This document shows positions 12,292-25,727 of a DNA stretch of 64,000 nt, in pieces; positions within the stretch are counted from its first letter, which is position 1; each line of letters opens with the position of its first letter. The stretch covers positions 1,801,336 to 1,865,335 of the forward strand of contig JAQFVV010000014.1 in the NCBI GenBank assembly GCA_028023455.1. Direction: 5' to 3'. The DNA comes from Epiperipatus broadwayi (Eukaryota > Onychophora > Udeonychophora > Euonychophora > Peripatidae). The notes under the pieces were generated by a model that was given only the letters and a program-made list of their open reading frames with translations, did not search any database and was not told where the DNA came from. A program made the position numbers and the translations under genes.

Positions 12292-14430
12292 TCATGGTTA
12301 CATGATGTAAATAAAATCTTTTGGGTTAAACCATTAATTTGTTTTGTTTAAATTACCAACAAGTCAACAAAATATCATTGTATTAGTAAATATTGTTTTT
12401 CATTTGGAAAGCTTTTTTTTCTTTGTAATTATACATATCTGGAAAAGAAGAAAAGCCTATAGTAAAACTAAGACTCATCCCAGGTGTTTTAGTTTGAGAA
12501 TTTTCTGTTGGTGCAGGTGTTCCCATTTGCTTAATATTTGTTATGGAATATATGATTGCTGAAATTTTAGAGTTTGTCAATAGTAGGGCTGTCAGTAGTA
12601 GCAAAAGAAAGCAGAATTATTTGTAGAAATTTTAATTTAGTTCTTAATAATGATCAACTATTGAACAAATAGGAGCAAAGTGTTGTTTTTATTGCCAGAT
12701 ATTCAAACTATTTTTTAATTTATTTTAAAGAAACTGAAAAAAGAAAGGTTGCTAGCTGCCTAATAAAGTACCTAATTTTTTTATTATTATTCATTACTAA
12801 ACCAAGCTGTACATTATATGTATAATCCGGTGAATTGTAGATAATGATAATTTTATCATGACATTGATATTCAGGTACTAAATGTTGAAGATGAGATTTT
12901 TATTTTTGCTTTTAGTTACAATTAAAAAAAAAAAAACACCATCAAACTATTTTAAAATTTTATGTCTGATTTGTGAAGCATGTTAATTTGTTTAAAAAAT
13001 TATTGAATTCGAGATGGAAAACAGAGTAAAAACTAATGCACATTGTTGTTTTAACACTATTAATTATATGAAATATTTTAAATGATCTATCACCTATATA
13101 ATAAGTTTTCCTTTCATAGTATGTTATATCATTTATGAACAGATAATTGCTTTAACATTTCCATAAAATATGTTAACAAATGGCTTCTTGAAAGTTATAA
13201 AGAGTTTTAAGTATTTGATTTAACATAGTTGGACACCCATTCTATGATCTTTATACTCTACAGTCTTGGAAAACAAATTCACAATGGTAAACTCTCAATT
13301 AATTGGGGCAATTTATTACATCAATGAAAACAATATACAAATCATATCTTTGCATATAATATTTCATATTATATTTACTTAACTTTCCTTAGCAACAAAA
13401 TTCTTAAATACAGTGTTTCTTGAATTTTAAAAAATCATACTGGCTCTCTAATAATTATTTGTATACATATAACAATCTATTTTTTTTATAAATCTTGAAA
13501 GTATGTTTCTGTTGTAATAGTTTCTATCACATTATTTTTTATAAAATTCAATAGTATTCAAAGTAAAATAATCCTACTAATTAATATAACTTCTCTTCAT
13601 ATCCCAATATAAGCTCAGTTTTTCCATTATTAAGATTATAAAGACCTGTTAATTTTGTCAAAATGGTCAAGTATTTGAAAACTTTTTTTTACACAAGTAA
13701 CAAAAAAGAAAGTAAGATATAATTCAAAATTTACTATAATCATTATACTCATATTAATGTGATACTCACCAGTATAGAAATAAAAAATATTGACCAGAGA
13801 TTGGATTTATTTTCATTGCCTTATAAAAGGTTCAAGTTAAATGGTAAAACATTTGGGAATTAGCTTTCTGTAAAACAAAGGCTTGGAAGGAAAAGATATC
13901 ACTATTAGTCTTGACAAATAATGGTTTGATTGGGATTTATTTAAAAAATGTCCCATTCTTGTTTTACTCTCTTGATACATATAACTAGATACCCATTTAC
14001 TAAACAATATGGCATATTATGTTTATGCAACAGGTTTTTTTATACCGGAAAAAAAAATTATAAGCCTGAACAGAACATAAATAATATTTCAAATTTATCT
14101 GACGTGAATTCAAATCCTGCTCATTGAATATAGTAAGCTGATACATTATTATTGTTCTCATGTCTTTTATATGATACATAATTATAACATTGGAAAGAGC
14201 TTCTTGATTCATATGCTGTCAACATAAATGTACCACCCCATTGCCTCTACCAGAAAAAACTACAAGAATAAAATCATTGTTTATTCACAAAACAACCAAT
14301 TTTGTAGGGGTAAGATTTTTTGACATCTGAATATTTACATTTATTAACTTATATTAAATTAATTATGAGAGTATAAAAAGGTGAATGCAGTTGAAAACTA
14401 CATTAAAAATAGTAGAATCTTTCTTAAAAA
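12292..14430. other. AT-rich non-coding DNA
   Basis: No feature is supported. The overlapping plus and minus frames at 12344-12604 are antisense shadows of each other without a domain. The minus-strand frame at 14363-14629 is antisense to the start of the next LINE fragment. Confidence 0.5.
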
Positions 14431-14439
14431 CTTTATGAG

Positions 14440-16100
14440 AAGATATGATTATTTTTATCCCTAAGAGGGGTATCCCACAGCTCTTCTGTTTGCAGATTAT
14501 ATCAACCTTCTTGTTCATAAGATTGAGAATCTTATTCCCAGCCTTTGTCTTCTGCACTTGGGATTGCAGGTAGCTGTCACAGCATTTCTTGATGATTTTA
14601 TTATATTTCAAAACAGCTATAATATCCAAGTTGTGATGAATATCTTAGAAAATTTTCAGGCTGAAACTGGCTCAATTATTCAATTAATAAAGTCTGCAGC
14701 CTGGCAGTTAGCTACAGGTAAAAAAATGCCATCTAACTTTATGGCGCTCCCGTCTGCTTTCTTGGGAATACCATTATATATGTCCAAGACGAAAATGAAC
14801 ACTTACTTGAATAAATTAATTACTACAAAAATTTGAAGATTAAAATAAGTAATTTTCATCACTTAAATTATATGAAATTACAAGAGCGTTAATTTTTAAT
14901 TCCATTGTTTCAGGGATTTTGGCATACTATGCACCCTGGGTAACCCTACATAACAAAACAATACTCAGAATAAACCAGATTGCAAAGACATATGTCTGGG
15001 GTAGAGCTTCACGGTAGATCTCAATATCAACCTTGCAGATGCCAAAAGAAAAAGGAGGTCTTGACCTGATTAATCCAGAGCTATATGTATCTTACATTAA
15101 GGCAAATACATTTATTAAATTAAGTCAATTTCTTGGGCCTTTGATTGATCCTCCCAGTGCCTTTAATGAAATAGAATGTAAAGGAAGATCTTTTATTGCT
15201 GACCTGTTCATTGCTTATAGGGATCTCCAGGATGATCTGAATGTGTCCAGTTTGGAAGGTATTAAATATAAAGACTTAATTAATCATTTTAAAAATCATG
15301 GCAATGCATGGTCAGATATATCAAAGAAAAATGTGTTGAAAAAGTTCCTCTCTATACATGCATCCCAATCCTATTTGCAATTTGTTTTCAAACTAGTGAA
15401 TAGCTAGTTTCCAACAACTAAGGTTCTAAATTAATGAATACATATGAATTTAAATCCAGTTCTGGTGATGAGACTTTTCAGCATTTATTCGAAGAATGTT
15501 CGGCATTTAGGCAGATAAGAGCTAAAGTGTTCTACAGGCCAATCATAAACTTAAAACTTCTACTTAGTCAATACATTGAGAAATTTAACTCTCACAATGC
15601 AATGGTGATTGTACATACCCTTAAGACAATATAGTATATACGATGTACTATGATATTTGACAACAAGAAATTCAACTGGCTGAGAAAACTCGATAGTGAT
15701 TGGGAAACTTATTTCAATCAATGTCTGAGATACTTGCCAAGGAAGATGATGAATCAAATCTGGGGTGGTCCTGGAATAACTCTATGTGAGATTATCAGAT
15801 AAACATTTGTCTTGAATAAAGGTTTAATTCTTATGGGTGGCTTACTCCTTGGGCTAATCAATCAATTTTTTACATGCCTTATTCATTTGAGTTGCATGTC
15901 TTAGAGTCTCTCTCTGGTACAGTGATACATGTCAATCTCCTTGAGTTGAAGATAACTAGTTAATTGCCTGCAGATTTTTTGTTTTAATAGTGGAATACAA
16001 ATTCTTTGCATTTTGGTATACAAAACTGTAACATATTTATCTTTTGTTTAATTGTAAATAGTTATTATGTTAATAAAGGTTTTTTATTTAAAAGAAAAAA
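14440..16100 (+). pseudogene. Tx1/L1-like LINE, 3' half (RT palm to 3' UTR), broken
   Basis: The frames read in order as the second half of an L1-type ORF2. A block ending LGLQVAVTAFLDDFIIF (14558-14608) holds RT motif C as FLDD in place of the usual YADD. It is followed by AFLGIPL (14757-14777), then KEKGGLDLINPELYVSYIKA (15045-15104), the thumb-linked segment common in L1/Tx1 ORF2. After a frame break comes DETFQHLFEEC (about 15470-15500), the C-terminal cysteine-rich motif. The same order is seen in the minus-strand element at 40.3-45.3 kb (YMDD, then ETFDHLIYSC), so the two are relatives. A polyadenylation-like AATAAA lies near 16073, followed by an A-rich end. It is 5' truncated, with at least three frame breaks. 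Confidence 0.8.
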
Positions 16101-19100
16101 TTCTGGAAGAAAGTAAAGCACCAAAAGCCTACTTATACCAATTTGCTTACCTATTATTAAATTATGAAACATACATTACTTTAAATGACAAATCCACACC
16201 CCCAATTATACTTCATCAATCCATCCCACAATGATCTCATAATGCCTTGCTATTTACTGCCTTACATAATTCCCCCAAATTAATACCATAATGTACCTGT
16301 CAAAACAGTCTGCTCACTTAACAAGATTCAAATCCTAAGCAAAAGTACTTTGAATCTGATCATGCTCAAGATACACAGGTCTGGAGCAATCATGAATTCT
16401 AACCTATTTTCCTATTCTTTGAGTCTCTGACCCAATGAACAAAATCCTGATGATACAGCATAATTATTTTAATTCTGGGCCCAGAAGCAAAGCGATAGAG
16501 CATAAGAACAGACTGACGATGATGATCAAGATAAGAGTAGCACAGAAATTACATTTATTAAAGTTATATTTATTAATACTATGTTATTAGCTAAAGAAAA
16601 TAATTCTAAATATTAATTAGAAAATAATAATTCAAAACAAACCAGGATTTACATGAAATATATATTTAATAAAATATTGAGAAAATGCATATATATATAT
16701 ATATGTTACAAAAAGATTTCATACTTGGAATGATATTGTCTATTTACAAAACTTGGGATTTGTTTTTATAAAATCCCCTTTACATTAAATTATTTAACAA
16801 ATATAATTTTATAGAGTGTATTATAACTTGTGCGGAGTTAATATGCCGATTTAATAACATTTTACTAACTGAACATTGTGGATACCTAAAATAAATATAA
16901 AAGATCGTGACAGGTTTAGTACTAAATGATTTGATAAACAGACAAAATATACACTTTTAATCATTTATATATCTTATGAAAATCATTATATATATTTTTA
17001 TTGGCATGGTTTGAAAAGACGTCTTTGGAACTTATAAATAAGAAATAAACAATGTGCTACATTTACGAGAATACATGATACAATCATTAATGTAAATTGA
17101 TTTATGTCTATGGGAATCGATTAGTATTTTAAAAGAAAGCAGTTTTAAAATCAACATACTGATTAATTAGCATGTTGGCGCATTTTATGAATGAGTAATT
17201 ATTTCCAACATCTAACGAAAGGTCAATTAGGCATAAGTCATTTAAATAAAGAAATATGGATCTTATGGTAGTTTGAATGCTTTATCATTTTAAGACATTT
17301 GATAATGAATGAAGGGTGATACATCTGCCATTTTGATGATATGGTATCGAATGGAGAGGTTTGGTTTGAATGCCCAGAGTCAATTGTATGGAACTTCCGC
17401 AGCACAATCAAAACCCTATAAACCTCATGTTCCACAGGGGAGTAGTGTGTACCCCTGATTATTAATCGTTTTGAGAACAAATAGGAAGGGAGATTCAGAT
17501 TTCCGAAGTCTCCAATGACAAAGCAATAAAGAAAATATATGCGGGAGTACCATAAGAGAAAGGAAAGGTATGCCAGCAGCGTAATACCTGTGCGATAAAC
17601 TTAATATATTATATTCGAAAGCCTATAAATGGTTTGACTCCTGCGCAATGATATATTTAAATAAAGAATCATTCAGAAAATTATAATGGAGGATAACTCT
17701 TTTAACTATGACATTAAACTAACGAAATTTATATTTAACTTCGATTCCCATATACGTATTACTGATAAAATTAGCCCTCCAGGCAACAGCAAGAAAAGGT
17801 AGAATAATTATCTTAAGGTTCACAATCTTTTAAAATGAAAATTTAAAGACAAATTCAAATAACAAAATAAAATATGCATCCACAATAAAATATTTTAGAT
17901 AAACGTGAATAACAAATTTAAATATAAAATCAACCTAGCGAGTGATTTCTGTCACAAATGAATAAAACTTTACTAATAAATTTAATTGAAGCTCTTTCCC
18001 CATTGAACAAAGAAAATAAATTCTTATTAGACTCACGAGGTTGACTGATATTGGCATATTAAAGAAAATAAATTATATATATATATTAAACAAAATAAGT
18101 TAAATATTTAATTGAGCCGCGCAAAGCTATATAACCTAAGTAAGCCTGAAAGAACATAGTTAGATTTACATAAGTACTAGTAAGAGATTGCAGAGAGAGA
18201 ATTTAAGAGCAAAATTAGCAGAAAGTTATAAAGTAATATATGGATTAAAATACAAGTTTGAACTATATTACAAAAGGATTTACTTATTAAGGCAGCTCTA
18301 CATTAAGGGAGGTTACCTCAGCATAGCAAGTAGATGCAAAATGAGCCGTCAATCAGTTGGGTCAGCAGTCGGAACAGCAATTATATGCTCTTGTATGGCT
18401 GGTCGAATGGATGGAACTTGATGACATCATGTAGACAGTCTTCCAAGAGGCCTGGAGAAAAGTGCTTCTTTTCTACTCACAGTTTATAGCATGAACTTCT
18501 GTTGACTTCTTAAAATTTTAAGATCTGGAAACACTCCTGAAATTTTATTTTATTGAAAGACGTTCTCACAGAATTTTCTAAGTAATTAAAAGTAACTCAA
18601 AGTAAAAACTGAAAGTAACTGACTGAAAAGTAATTAAGTTTAATGACTAACTCACAGTAACTAAACCGACTGAAAAGGAACTAAAACTAACTATCTGAAA
18701 AAGTAACTAAACTGACTTCTTTTGTTCCATGGGCCTTTTTTATACACCCTTTAATCCCCCCAAGAATGCAATCTCAGTTGCCCACAGTTATCTCTGTAAT
18801 CTCTTGATTAAATAAAAAAAAAATATTTAATTGGTAAAAATTTTAAAACAGATAAGGCTCGAAATACCATTTTAGATATTTTTAAAGATTTGCAAACAAC
18901 TAACAAAAGAATTGCTTATGATTTTAATTAAGATTTATAATTTTAATTAATGAAAACAATCTGATTATAGATGAAAATAATTTCAGTATTTCAAGCCTTC
19001 CCCATTTTTCTTTGTTTTTACATTCCAATACTTTAATTAAATACACATATATAAAAAGATATTTACAATTATATAAGAACATCTAATTTTCAGCAATAAA

Positions 19101-19290
19101 TATTAGTAGAATTATTGCTTCATTCATATATATATGCATCGCGCACACTACTGTTTTACTTTACTAAATAATTTTATTAATTCCTTGGATAATTATACCT
19201 ACAGTGTGTGGGTGAATGGCATATCTATGTCAAGGTCTGAATTGCGGGCCCTGCAGGATGTTAGTGTAGATGGTGAAGCATGAAGCTCGA
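16101..19290. other. Unassigned, locally GC-richer intergenic DNA
   Basis: Parts (16.1-16.5, 17.2-17.6 and 18.1-18.5 kb) are less A+T-rich than the surroundings, but I recognise no domain. The minus frame 17238-17480 (80 residues) and plus frame 18188-18421 (77 residues) start with ATG but match no family I know. A terminal-repeat-like or exon origin cannot be excluded for 18.1-18.75 kb. Confidence 0.4.
18580..18720 (+). repeat. Cryptic short-motif repeat
   Basis: Irregular reiteration of AGTAACTAAAC- and GACTGAAAA-like words over about 140 bp. The copies are not in strict register, as in slippage-derived cryptic repeats. Confidence 0.5.
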
Positions 19291-19291
19291 T

Positions 19292-19527
19292 GATGATTAG
19301 ACATCGACTGCTTCAATAGAAAATGAAATACCTTGAATTGACAACCCTGTCTAAACACCAATCTCTTATATAGTTTATATGGATGATCTCTCAATCTTTT
19401 TGCTATCCAGATGATTAGACATCGACTGCTTCAATAGAAAATGAAATACCTTGAATTGACAACTCTGTCTAAACACCAATCTCTTATATAGTTTATATGG
19501 ATGATCTCTCAATCTTTTTGCTATCCA
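19292..19527 (+). repeat. 118-bp perfect-like tandem duplication
   Basis: Positions 19292-19409 and 19410-19527 are the same 118-bp sequence, apart from one visible substitution (CAACCCTGTC versus CAACTCTGTC). The duplication is therefore very recent or an assembly artefact. The plus-strand open frame at 19501-19848 starts inside copy 2 and has no recognisable domain. Confidence 0.95.
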
Positions 19528-20557
19528 AAAAAATACATTCCCAAACTTTTAAAGATTTTTTTTTCAGTTTATAGAAACAAATATAATTTACCATTTAACA
19601 TGGAAAAATCCTCTACCAGGCACATTTACACTGGCAGTAGTATAACAAAACATTTTAAAAACAAACTTATTCCATTTCCAGTTGTGTCATTTACCAGTGT
19701 GGTCACTTTACAAAATAGTCTTAAAATTAAAATAAAAATTATAGTCAATTCACTAACAAAATGCTACATATCACATTATATTAAGATATTACTTTTCAAC
19801 ATGTTTATCATGAGAAAAGTCACATATTACACTTCAACATTACTTTAAACTAAAACTTTTTCTAATCACTTTACAGGAAACTTGGGGGGGGGGGTGTTAA
19901 TCTTGGTATTTTTATTTAAAGTTCAAGATGATGATTACAGTTTAAATAAAAAATAGTGATTTATTATTCAATAATAGAGATCATAAAAATAAAGTAATAA
20001 TATAGTTTTAATTTTAGATAAATGTTATGAGTCATCTTTAAAATGTCACACTACCTATAGAGTTAAGTAAAATTCCTCTTGATATTTTATAGGTGCAATA
20101 AATAATTAATTAAAATCAATGATAATCCTGAGATCTCCTTAGTATAATATTGTTGTTATGGTTATTCTTAATGATAGTGTTATAAAAGTAATAATAATAA
20201 AAAATTACCATACATTAAAATAATAATACAACTTATTGAGCAGGTTAATTTAAATTTCACTATTATAGATGTTTTATTCTATTTATTTAAGCATTATTGT
20301 TAATCATGAGAGTATTTGGAGACTGAATAAGGATGGGTGCCATTGGATAAATACCTTAGTGTTTATTTAATGTTAAAGGGTATGTAATCTTGTTAATAGG
20401 ATAGGTGAGTCTCACAATTTGTTAATATTGATTAAATATAGTTGAGAAAATGGTAAAAGTATTATATGGTATCTAAATAAATTTGTAGTATATCCTAATG
20501 TAGGGACTTCACATATTGTCTAGGGATTGTGCTCCTATTGGCAGGGTACAATATATA

Positions 20558-20818
20558 TATATAATTCTTCGAAAAACAATACAATAATTAATACAGTAAA
20601 TAATATTTTGAAAACAAATATTTACTATAATTTAATAGAAGTACTTTCGACTATCTAAGTAGTCATTATCAACTATATTCAAATTCAGTTACAACAAACC
20701 GTTATAAATGTCTACAAAAACAATTACGTCATACATCAATTTTCCCACAAGTAGATATTTGTTTTTAAAATACTATTTACTGTATTAATTATTGTATTGT
20801 TTTTTGAAAAATTATAAT
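20558..20818. mobile_element. Foldback (MITE-like) element
   Basis: The left arm (20558-20625) and right arm (20750-20818) are inverted copies. Both hold ACAATACAATAATTAATAC and then AGTAAATA.TATTTT. The interior of about 125 bp has no coding potential. On the minus strand it contains a TGATAATGACTAC...TAGTCGAAA motif (20645-20672) that recurs at 61.1 kb. Confidence 0.8.
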
Positions 20819-20839
20819 ACAGACATTGATTACTAATTT

Positions 20840-20840
<1 letters not shown>

Positions 20841-20871
<31 letters not shown>

Positions 20872-20875
20872 GCAT

Positions 20876-20907
<32 letters not shown>

Positions 20908-20908
20908 G
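20841..20908. repeat. Duplicated (CA)n(TA)n microsatellite
   Basis: Two back-to-back copies of a CA tract, a TA tract and TGCATAC, each about 36 bp. Confidence 0.95.
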
Positions 20909-21149
20909 CATACAGTAAAGTGCTAAAGTGACAGACAGTATAATAATTATATAAAAAGCATGCACTTAGTATTCCTATAGTACTGACTTCATTACATTTG
21001 GAAATTTATTTTTATGTATAAATAAACTGTCTATTTCTAGTTTATTATCAATAGAATTATATAACTTGCTTATTCTGTGCAATGAAGAGTGTTGTAAATA
21101 CAAATGTTCAGAAGTCGATATTTTTATTTTCTTATGTTATTTCATGTTT

Positions 21150-21990
21150 TTTATTAATTCTTTAAATTTAATTTAGTTATACAATTTGATAAGCACAAAT
21201 TCTTGCATATAATATTATATAATATTTGATCTTTTAATTGTCTGTTTACAAATGAAAGATAATATTTCTTCTGATCCGCATTTATATATTTAATAAAATT
21301 ATTATATATTTTCTGTAGCATTTGTATCATTGTTACATTGTTTCTAATCAATACTTCTGATACAATGTGTATCACAGGCAACACCAGAACTGTAAATAAT
21401 ATAATTTTTGTTTTTGTGGAGAATTATATATCATTTCTCCATATTCTTCCTATAGTTTTATAACTCTGTTCTGTATTTCATTGTGTGTTATAGGAATTAT
21501 TGCTGACAAAATTTGTTCCAAGATCCTTTTGAGATTCTTTTTTTTTCTTTCAATTTTTTGTTATCTATGTAATAATTTGTATTGAAGTATTTCAGAAAGA
21601 AAAGTTTTCTAAAGCAGAAGTTAATATCATTTTCAAATATCAAATAAACAAAATAATACAGTAGAATTTTCTGTATATGGCTACCTTTGTATTTCAGAGA
21701 TTGACCTGATTAAAAATTATAGTTTCTGATATACAATACAACACAATATTTTTCGACATTTATTTTTATGCTGTTACTAATAGATCATTTTTCAAAGCCA
21801 TTTAGTTTGCCCTGCAACTTTATCATATCACATGGATCACTTCCTACCTTAAAAATCTTGTTATCATCAGCATATGATAAAATTTCTAAAAGCTTTATAT
21901 TTTAGTCTATATCTGTTGTAAAATATCACTAGATTCATTTTTGAGATAGATATAAATTTTAAAATCTTTTAATTAAGAAGCTATCCAATT
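21150..21990 (-). pseudogene. CR1/Jockey-type LINE RT relic
   Basis: On the minus strand, SYADDNKIFKVGSDPCDMIK (about 21820-21879) carries the RT catalytic YADD, followed by LQGKLNGFEK and INVEKY. This is the standard order after motif C in CR1/Jockey-type LINEs. Further downstream, the minus frame at 21154-21384 (LPVIHIVSEVLI... then QKIYNNFIKYINAD) resembles the post-RT segment. Upstream fingers and endonuclease were not seen. Stops interrupt the frame, so it is a dead fragment. Confidence 0.65.
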
Positions 21991-22069
21991 AATTGCTTTT
22001 ATATTTACATTCAGTTTAATCAATTTGACTATTAATAATTTTATAATAATATATTATTATTCACATAAA

Positions 22070-23535
22070 GTATGAAGAAAGGAAAGGCTCCTGGTAATGA
22101 TGGAATTATAATTGATATACTAAAAGAAGTAGGTGAAGAAATAGAAATTTTTTTTAGCAAAGTTATATAACAAATGTCTAAATGATAAAGATATACCAGA
22201 TGATTGGAAGAATGCAGTAATAATATTAATATTTTAAAAAGGTGATAAAGAAGATATTAGAAATTACAGACCTATCAGCCTTTTATCGGTTTTATACAAA
22301 ATTTTTACCAAAATAATTACAACTCGTCTACAAAGAACATTGGATTTCCACCAACCAAGGGAACAAGCTGGATTTAAAAGTGGTTTTAGTACAGTAGATC
22401 ATATCCAGGTATTGAGAGAAGTTATAAAAAGGACAAATGAATATGAGTTGCCATTATGTTTTGGATTTGTAGATTATGAAAAGGCATTTGATTCTTTAAA
22501 CATTTCTTCAGTGATTAAAGCATTGGATCATCAATTTATAGATCCAGGATATTGTCATACTTTAAAGAATATTTATAAAAATGCAACAGCAACAATTAGA
22601 TTATATAATGATGCTGGGAAAGTCAACATTGAGAAAGGTGTAAGACAATGTGGCTCCATATTTCCAAAACTTTTTACAGCAGTGTTGCAAAAAGTCTTTT
22701 GTGGATTAAAATGGGAAACTAAAGGAGTGAAAGTAAATGGAGATTATTTAAGTCATTTAGATTTTGAAGATGATATAGTTGTTTTTGTAAATAATACTTC
22801 AGAGCTGCAGGAAATGTTGCAGGAGTTATCAAATGAAAGTAGGAAAGTAGAACTAAAGGTACATGTTAAAAAGACTAAAGTAATGTTTAATTGATTTGCT
22901 CAAAATATGAAAATAAAGATTGATTATGATGAATTAGAAGAAGTTAACAGATACAAATACCTTGGTCAGATTATTAATACAGATGGAAACATAATGGATG
23001 GAATTATTCATAGAATTAAACTTGGTTAGAGTGCTTTTGGTAGAAATAACTTAATACTAAAAGGAAATGTGCCTATGTGTTTGAAAAGGAAGGTTTGTAA
23101 CAAATGTGTTTTACCAGTTTTTACTTATAGATCTGAGACTTAGATACTTAATAGAAGAGCAATACAGAGACTCCAGACCACTCAAAGAAGTATGGAGAGA
23201 TGCATGTTGGGAGTATCAAGAAGAGATTGAAAACATAATGTATGTGTAAGAGAACAAACAGGTGTTACTGACCTCATTGAAAAAATTAAAAGGTGTTGGG
23301 CTGAACATATTGCTAGAAGAGATGATAATAGATAGACAATTGAAATCTTAAACTGGATTCTAAGAGATTGTAAAAGACCCAGAAATAGACCACATGTGAG
23401 ATGGATGAAATAAGAAAGTTGTGTAAGAGTGATGTGGAGAAGAGAAGCTAAAGATGAGAAAAGATGGATTAAACTTGGAGAGACCTTCATCCTGCAGTGG
23501 ATTGATAATGGTTGATGATGATGATGATTCACATA
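22070..23535 (+). mobile_element. RTE-like LINE, 5'-truncated, plus strand
   Basis: It begins inside the RT domain (GKAPGNDGII near 22080-22110). It continues through KGDKEDIRNYRPISLLS, the long frame below, and KYLGQIINTDGN (about 22955-22990). Then come RRAIQRLQTTQRSMERCMLG (about 23155-23214), HIARRDDNR and WIKLGETFILQWIDNG, ending in a TGATGATGATGAT tail. The endonuclease half is missing, as expected of 5' truncation by target-primed reverse transcription. At least six in-frame stops or frameshifts interrupt the whole, so it is inactive. Its sequence is the reference used here for five other RTE fragments. The minus-strand frame at 23182-23532 is antisense. Confidence 0.85.
22340..22894 (+). 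pseudogene. RT palm domain segment of the RTE-like LINE
   Basis: This is an open stretch of 184 residues inside a broken LINE. Residues 41-53 (FGFVDYEKAFDSL) hold RT motif A with its catalytic Asp. Residues 99-109 (KGVRQCGSIFP) correspond to motif B. Residues 137-149 (LSHLDFEDDIVVF) hold motif C as FEDD, where RTE elements normally have FADD. Residues 167-182 carry the KVHVKKTKVMF segment, like the usual (V)NxKKTK. The ATG at 22340 is internal to the RT and not a real start, since homology continues upstream in other frames. The A-to-E change next to the catalytic pair, plus the flanking stops, argue that it makes no active enzyme. Confidence 0.85.
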
Positions 23536-23629
23536 AAAGTGAGTATGCCTATTCCAACTTGAAAAGAGAAAAACAAAACTACTCTAGATATGAGTTTGGT
23601 GATGACAAGACAAACTAGTCATGAAACAC

Positions 23630-24900
23630 ATGTCTGTCCACATATAAAACATATTAGTTTTCTTTTAAATACTTCACTTCAATGCCATGTCTTATTGTAG
23701 CTCTCCAATGTATTTTATTCTATGCCATATCATCCCAATGAAAACACTTGAGAATGTCTTTAAGTAATCATTATAAAGTAAAGGGGGTCTACTTTTTATA
23801 AGAAACTCATGCTCAAGTTGACCATAAAATACTGTTTTATGAAGCCTTCCATTGTTTATTCATTTACATATCTAATCCAAACCAATAAAGATGTGATTTT
23901 GTAATAGTGGATTTAATAGTATTGCAACCAGGAAGCTGAAGAACATATTGATTTGTTTTGTGAACTTACCATATATTTTTTTAAAAATTTACAGAGCATC
24001 CTTAAAGAAAACTTTTACAATGCCTTTTTATTGTACCAATAAGGCTTCTAATTTTTTTTCCATATAATAAATTACATAAAATAAAAGCTAACTTAGTTGC
24101 AGTAATTATTTTCCTATGATGAAACACTGTTTTTTAAATTGTTAAATATAACAGCAGCAGATTGGAGTCTGTATTGGATTTCCATATCTAAGTTCACCTT
24201 TCTGCTTATAAAACTAGCAAGATATTTAAACGTATTTCCATTCTCAAGTTGATAAATTGCTCACAGGATGATAAAGAACTTGAGTTATTTTAACATTAAT
24301 TAATAAACAGATTATTATAATTTGCATTCAATACATTAAGAATAATCTATAAATTGATTTTTGAATTGGTAAAATATAGTCCAATCATTTTCAAATTGTA
24401 AATCCAGAATCCAAGAAGAAATTATTGTTTTTGCTTTTAATCAATTCAAATTAAAAATTCTACAGCAAATAAATCTGTATTATATTTTTTATTCCTATCT
24501 GATTAAGTTGTTTACAAACAATTTCAAATCCCACCATCAAAATACTTGAAAACAATGTTGGGGCAAGTATAGATTTTAATACCAGTTTTCATTTCAAATG
24601 TGTTAGATTTTTACCTGAATTAATAGCACTTCCTCTTATTCCGTATAATTTTGAATAAATTTTGGTAGCCAATCAACTAATTGCAAGTAATGTCATAGAC
24701 CTGTCATATTAATTGAATCAAATGCCTTGACTAAATCAACAAAGGAAATATATAAATCACTTTTTTATTTCCAACACTTTTTTTGCATTTGTCTAGCAAC
24801 AAAAATTATATCTATAATGCTTCTTGATTTTGTAAAACACATTGAATCACTGGTAAGCATCCATTCATAACAGGAAGTAATGTATTTCGTGAAAATACTT
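23630..24900 (-). pseudogene. LINE relic of a second clade (L2/RTE-X-like)
   Basis: On the minus strand the order is a block near 24.84-24.78 kb reading KSRSIIDIIFVARQMQKKC, then DLYISFVDLVKAFDSINM (about 24.76-24.70 kb, RT motif A), and then a gap. Next is FKYLASFIS...LQSAAVIFNNL (24.23-24.13 kb), and finally NNGRLHKTVFYGQLEHE and SRPPLLYNDYLKTF (about 23.85-23.74 kb), the C-terminal block common in this LINE group. Stops and frameshifts are present throughout. It is clearly different from the FEDD family just upstream at 22-23.5 kb. Clade naming is tentative. Confidence 0.7.
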
Positions 24901-25727
24901 TTGGTGTAGAACATAATAATTAATGTTTATAATAGTCATTTATATATAATTATTAACTTTATGGGTTAGTTTCTGAAAAATTATTTATCAAATATTGCCA
25001 GATATGCATTTTCAATTTTAGATATTAATTGTTTTAATGTTGATGTATGATGGAAATTGATATTAATTTTAATGGTTAAAATGATGAAATCTTGATTTTA
25101 AGATGAAGCACTGTACTGGAATGATGGTTGGTTTTCTCTATATATTGTTATGGGTGACTAAATATTTATTCATATACATGCTTAGAAGTAGTTTGAATAT
25201 TGAATTCTTAAAACAAAAGAACATATTTTATGAAAATCTCTACTGATAAAGATCAAAGTATCTGCCTATTTCAAGTTTGTGAAAATCTATCATTGGTTGA
25301 AAGAAAAAATGACTTTAATTTGTTCATGAAGCAAATATATATATATATGAAAAACACAAACCAAATTAAAAACATTTAAAAAATTTTTTTGAATTAAAAC
25401 GATTCACGCGCAATCGACGGACTCAACAGCCTAGCAAAACAAACTTACACTTTTCGCGGTTTTGTATCGCCATCTTTTGACATAAATAACAAGTGGGTTA
25501 CGTGATTACTTGTTTTTTGTTTTTCATAAATGTACCTTAAAGTTTTCTTGCAATAAATTGCGAGACTTTGATTATATGTGATTCTGAACTGAGATCAGAC
25601 CCATATAAATATCTGGCTTGCTAGGCTGGGTTTGAAGACTTTACGTCTGAAAAATTCACGCTTGCAATCTGATAGAAACGTTTGCATAAACACTTGAGAG
25701 TCAGTGTTTTAGATCTGTTTCTATCTC

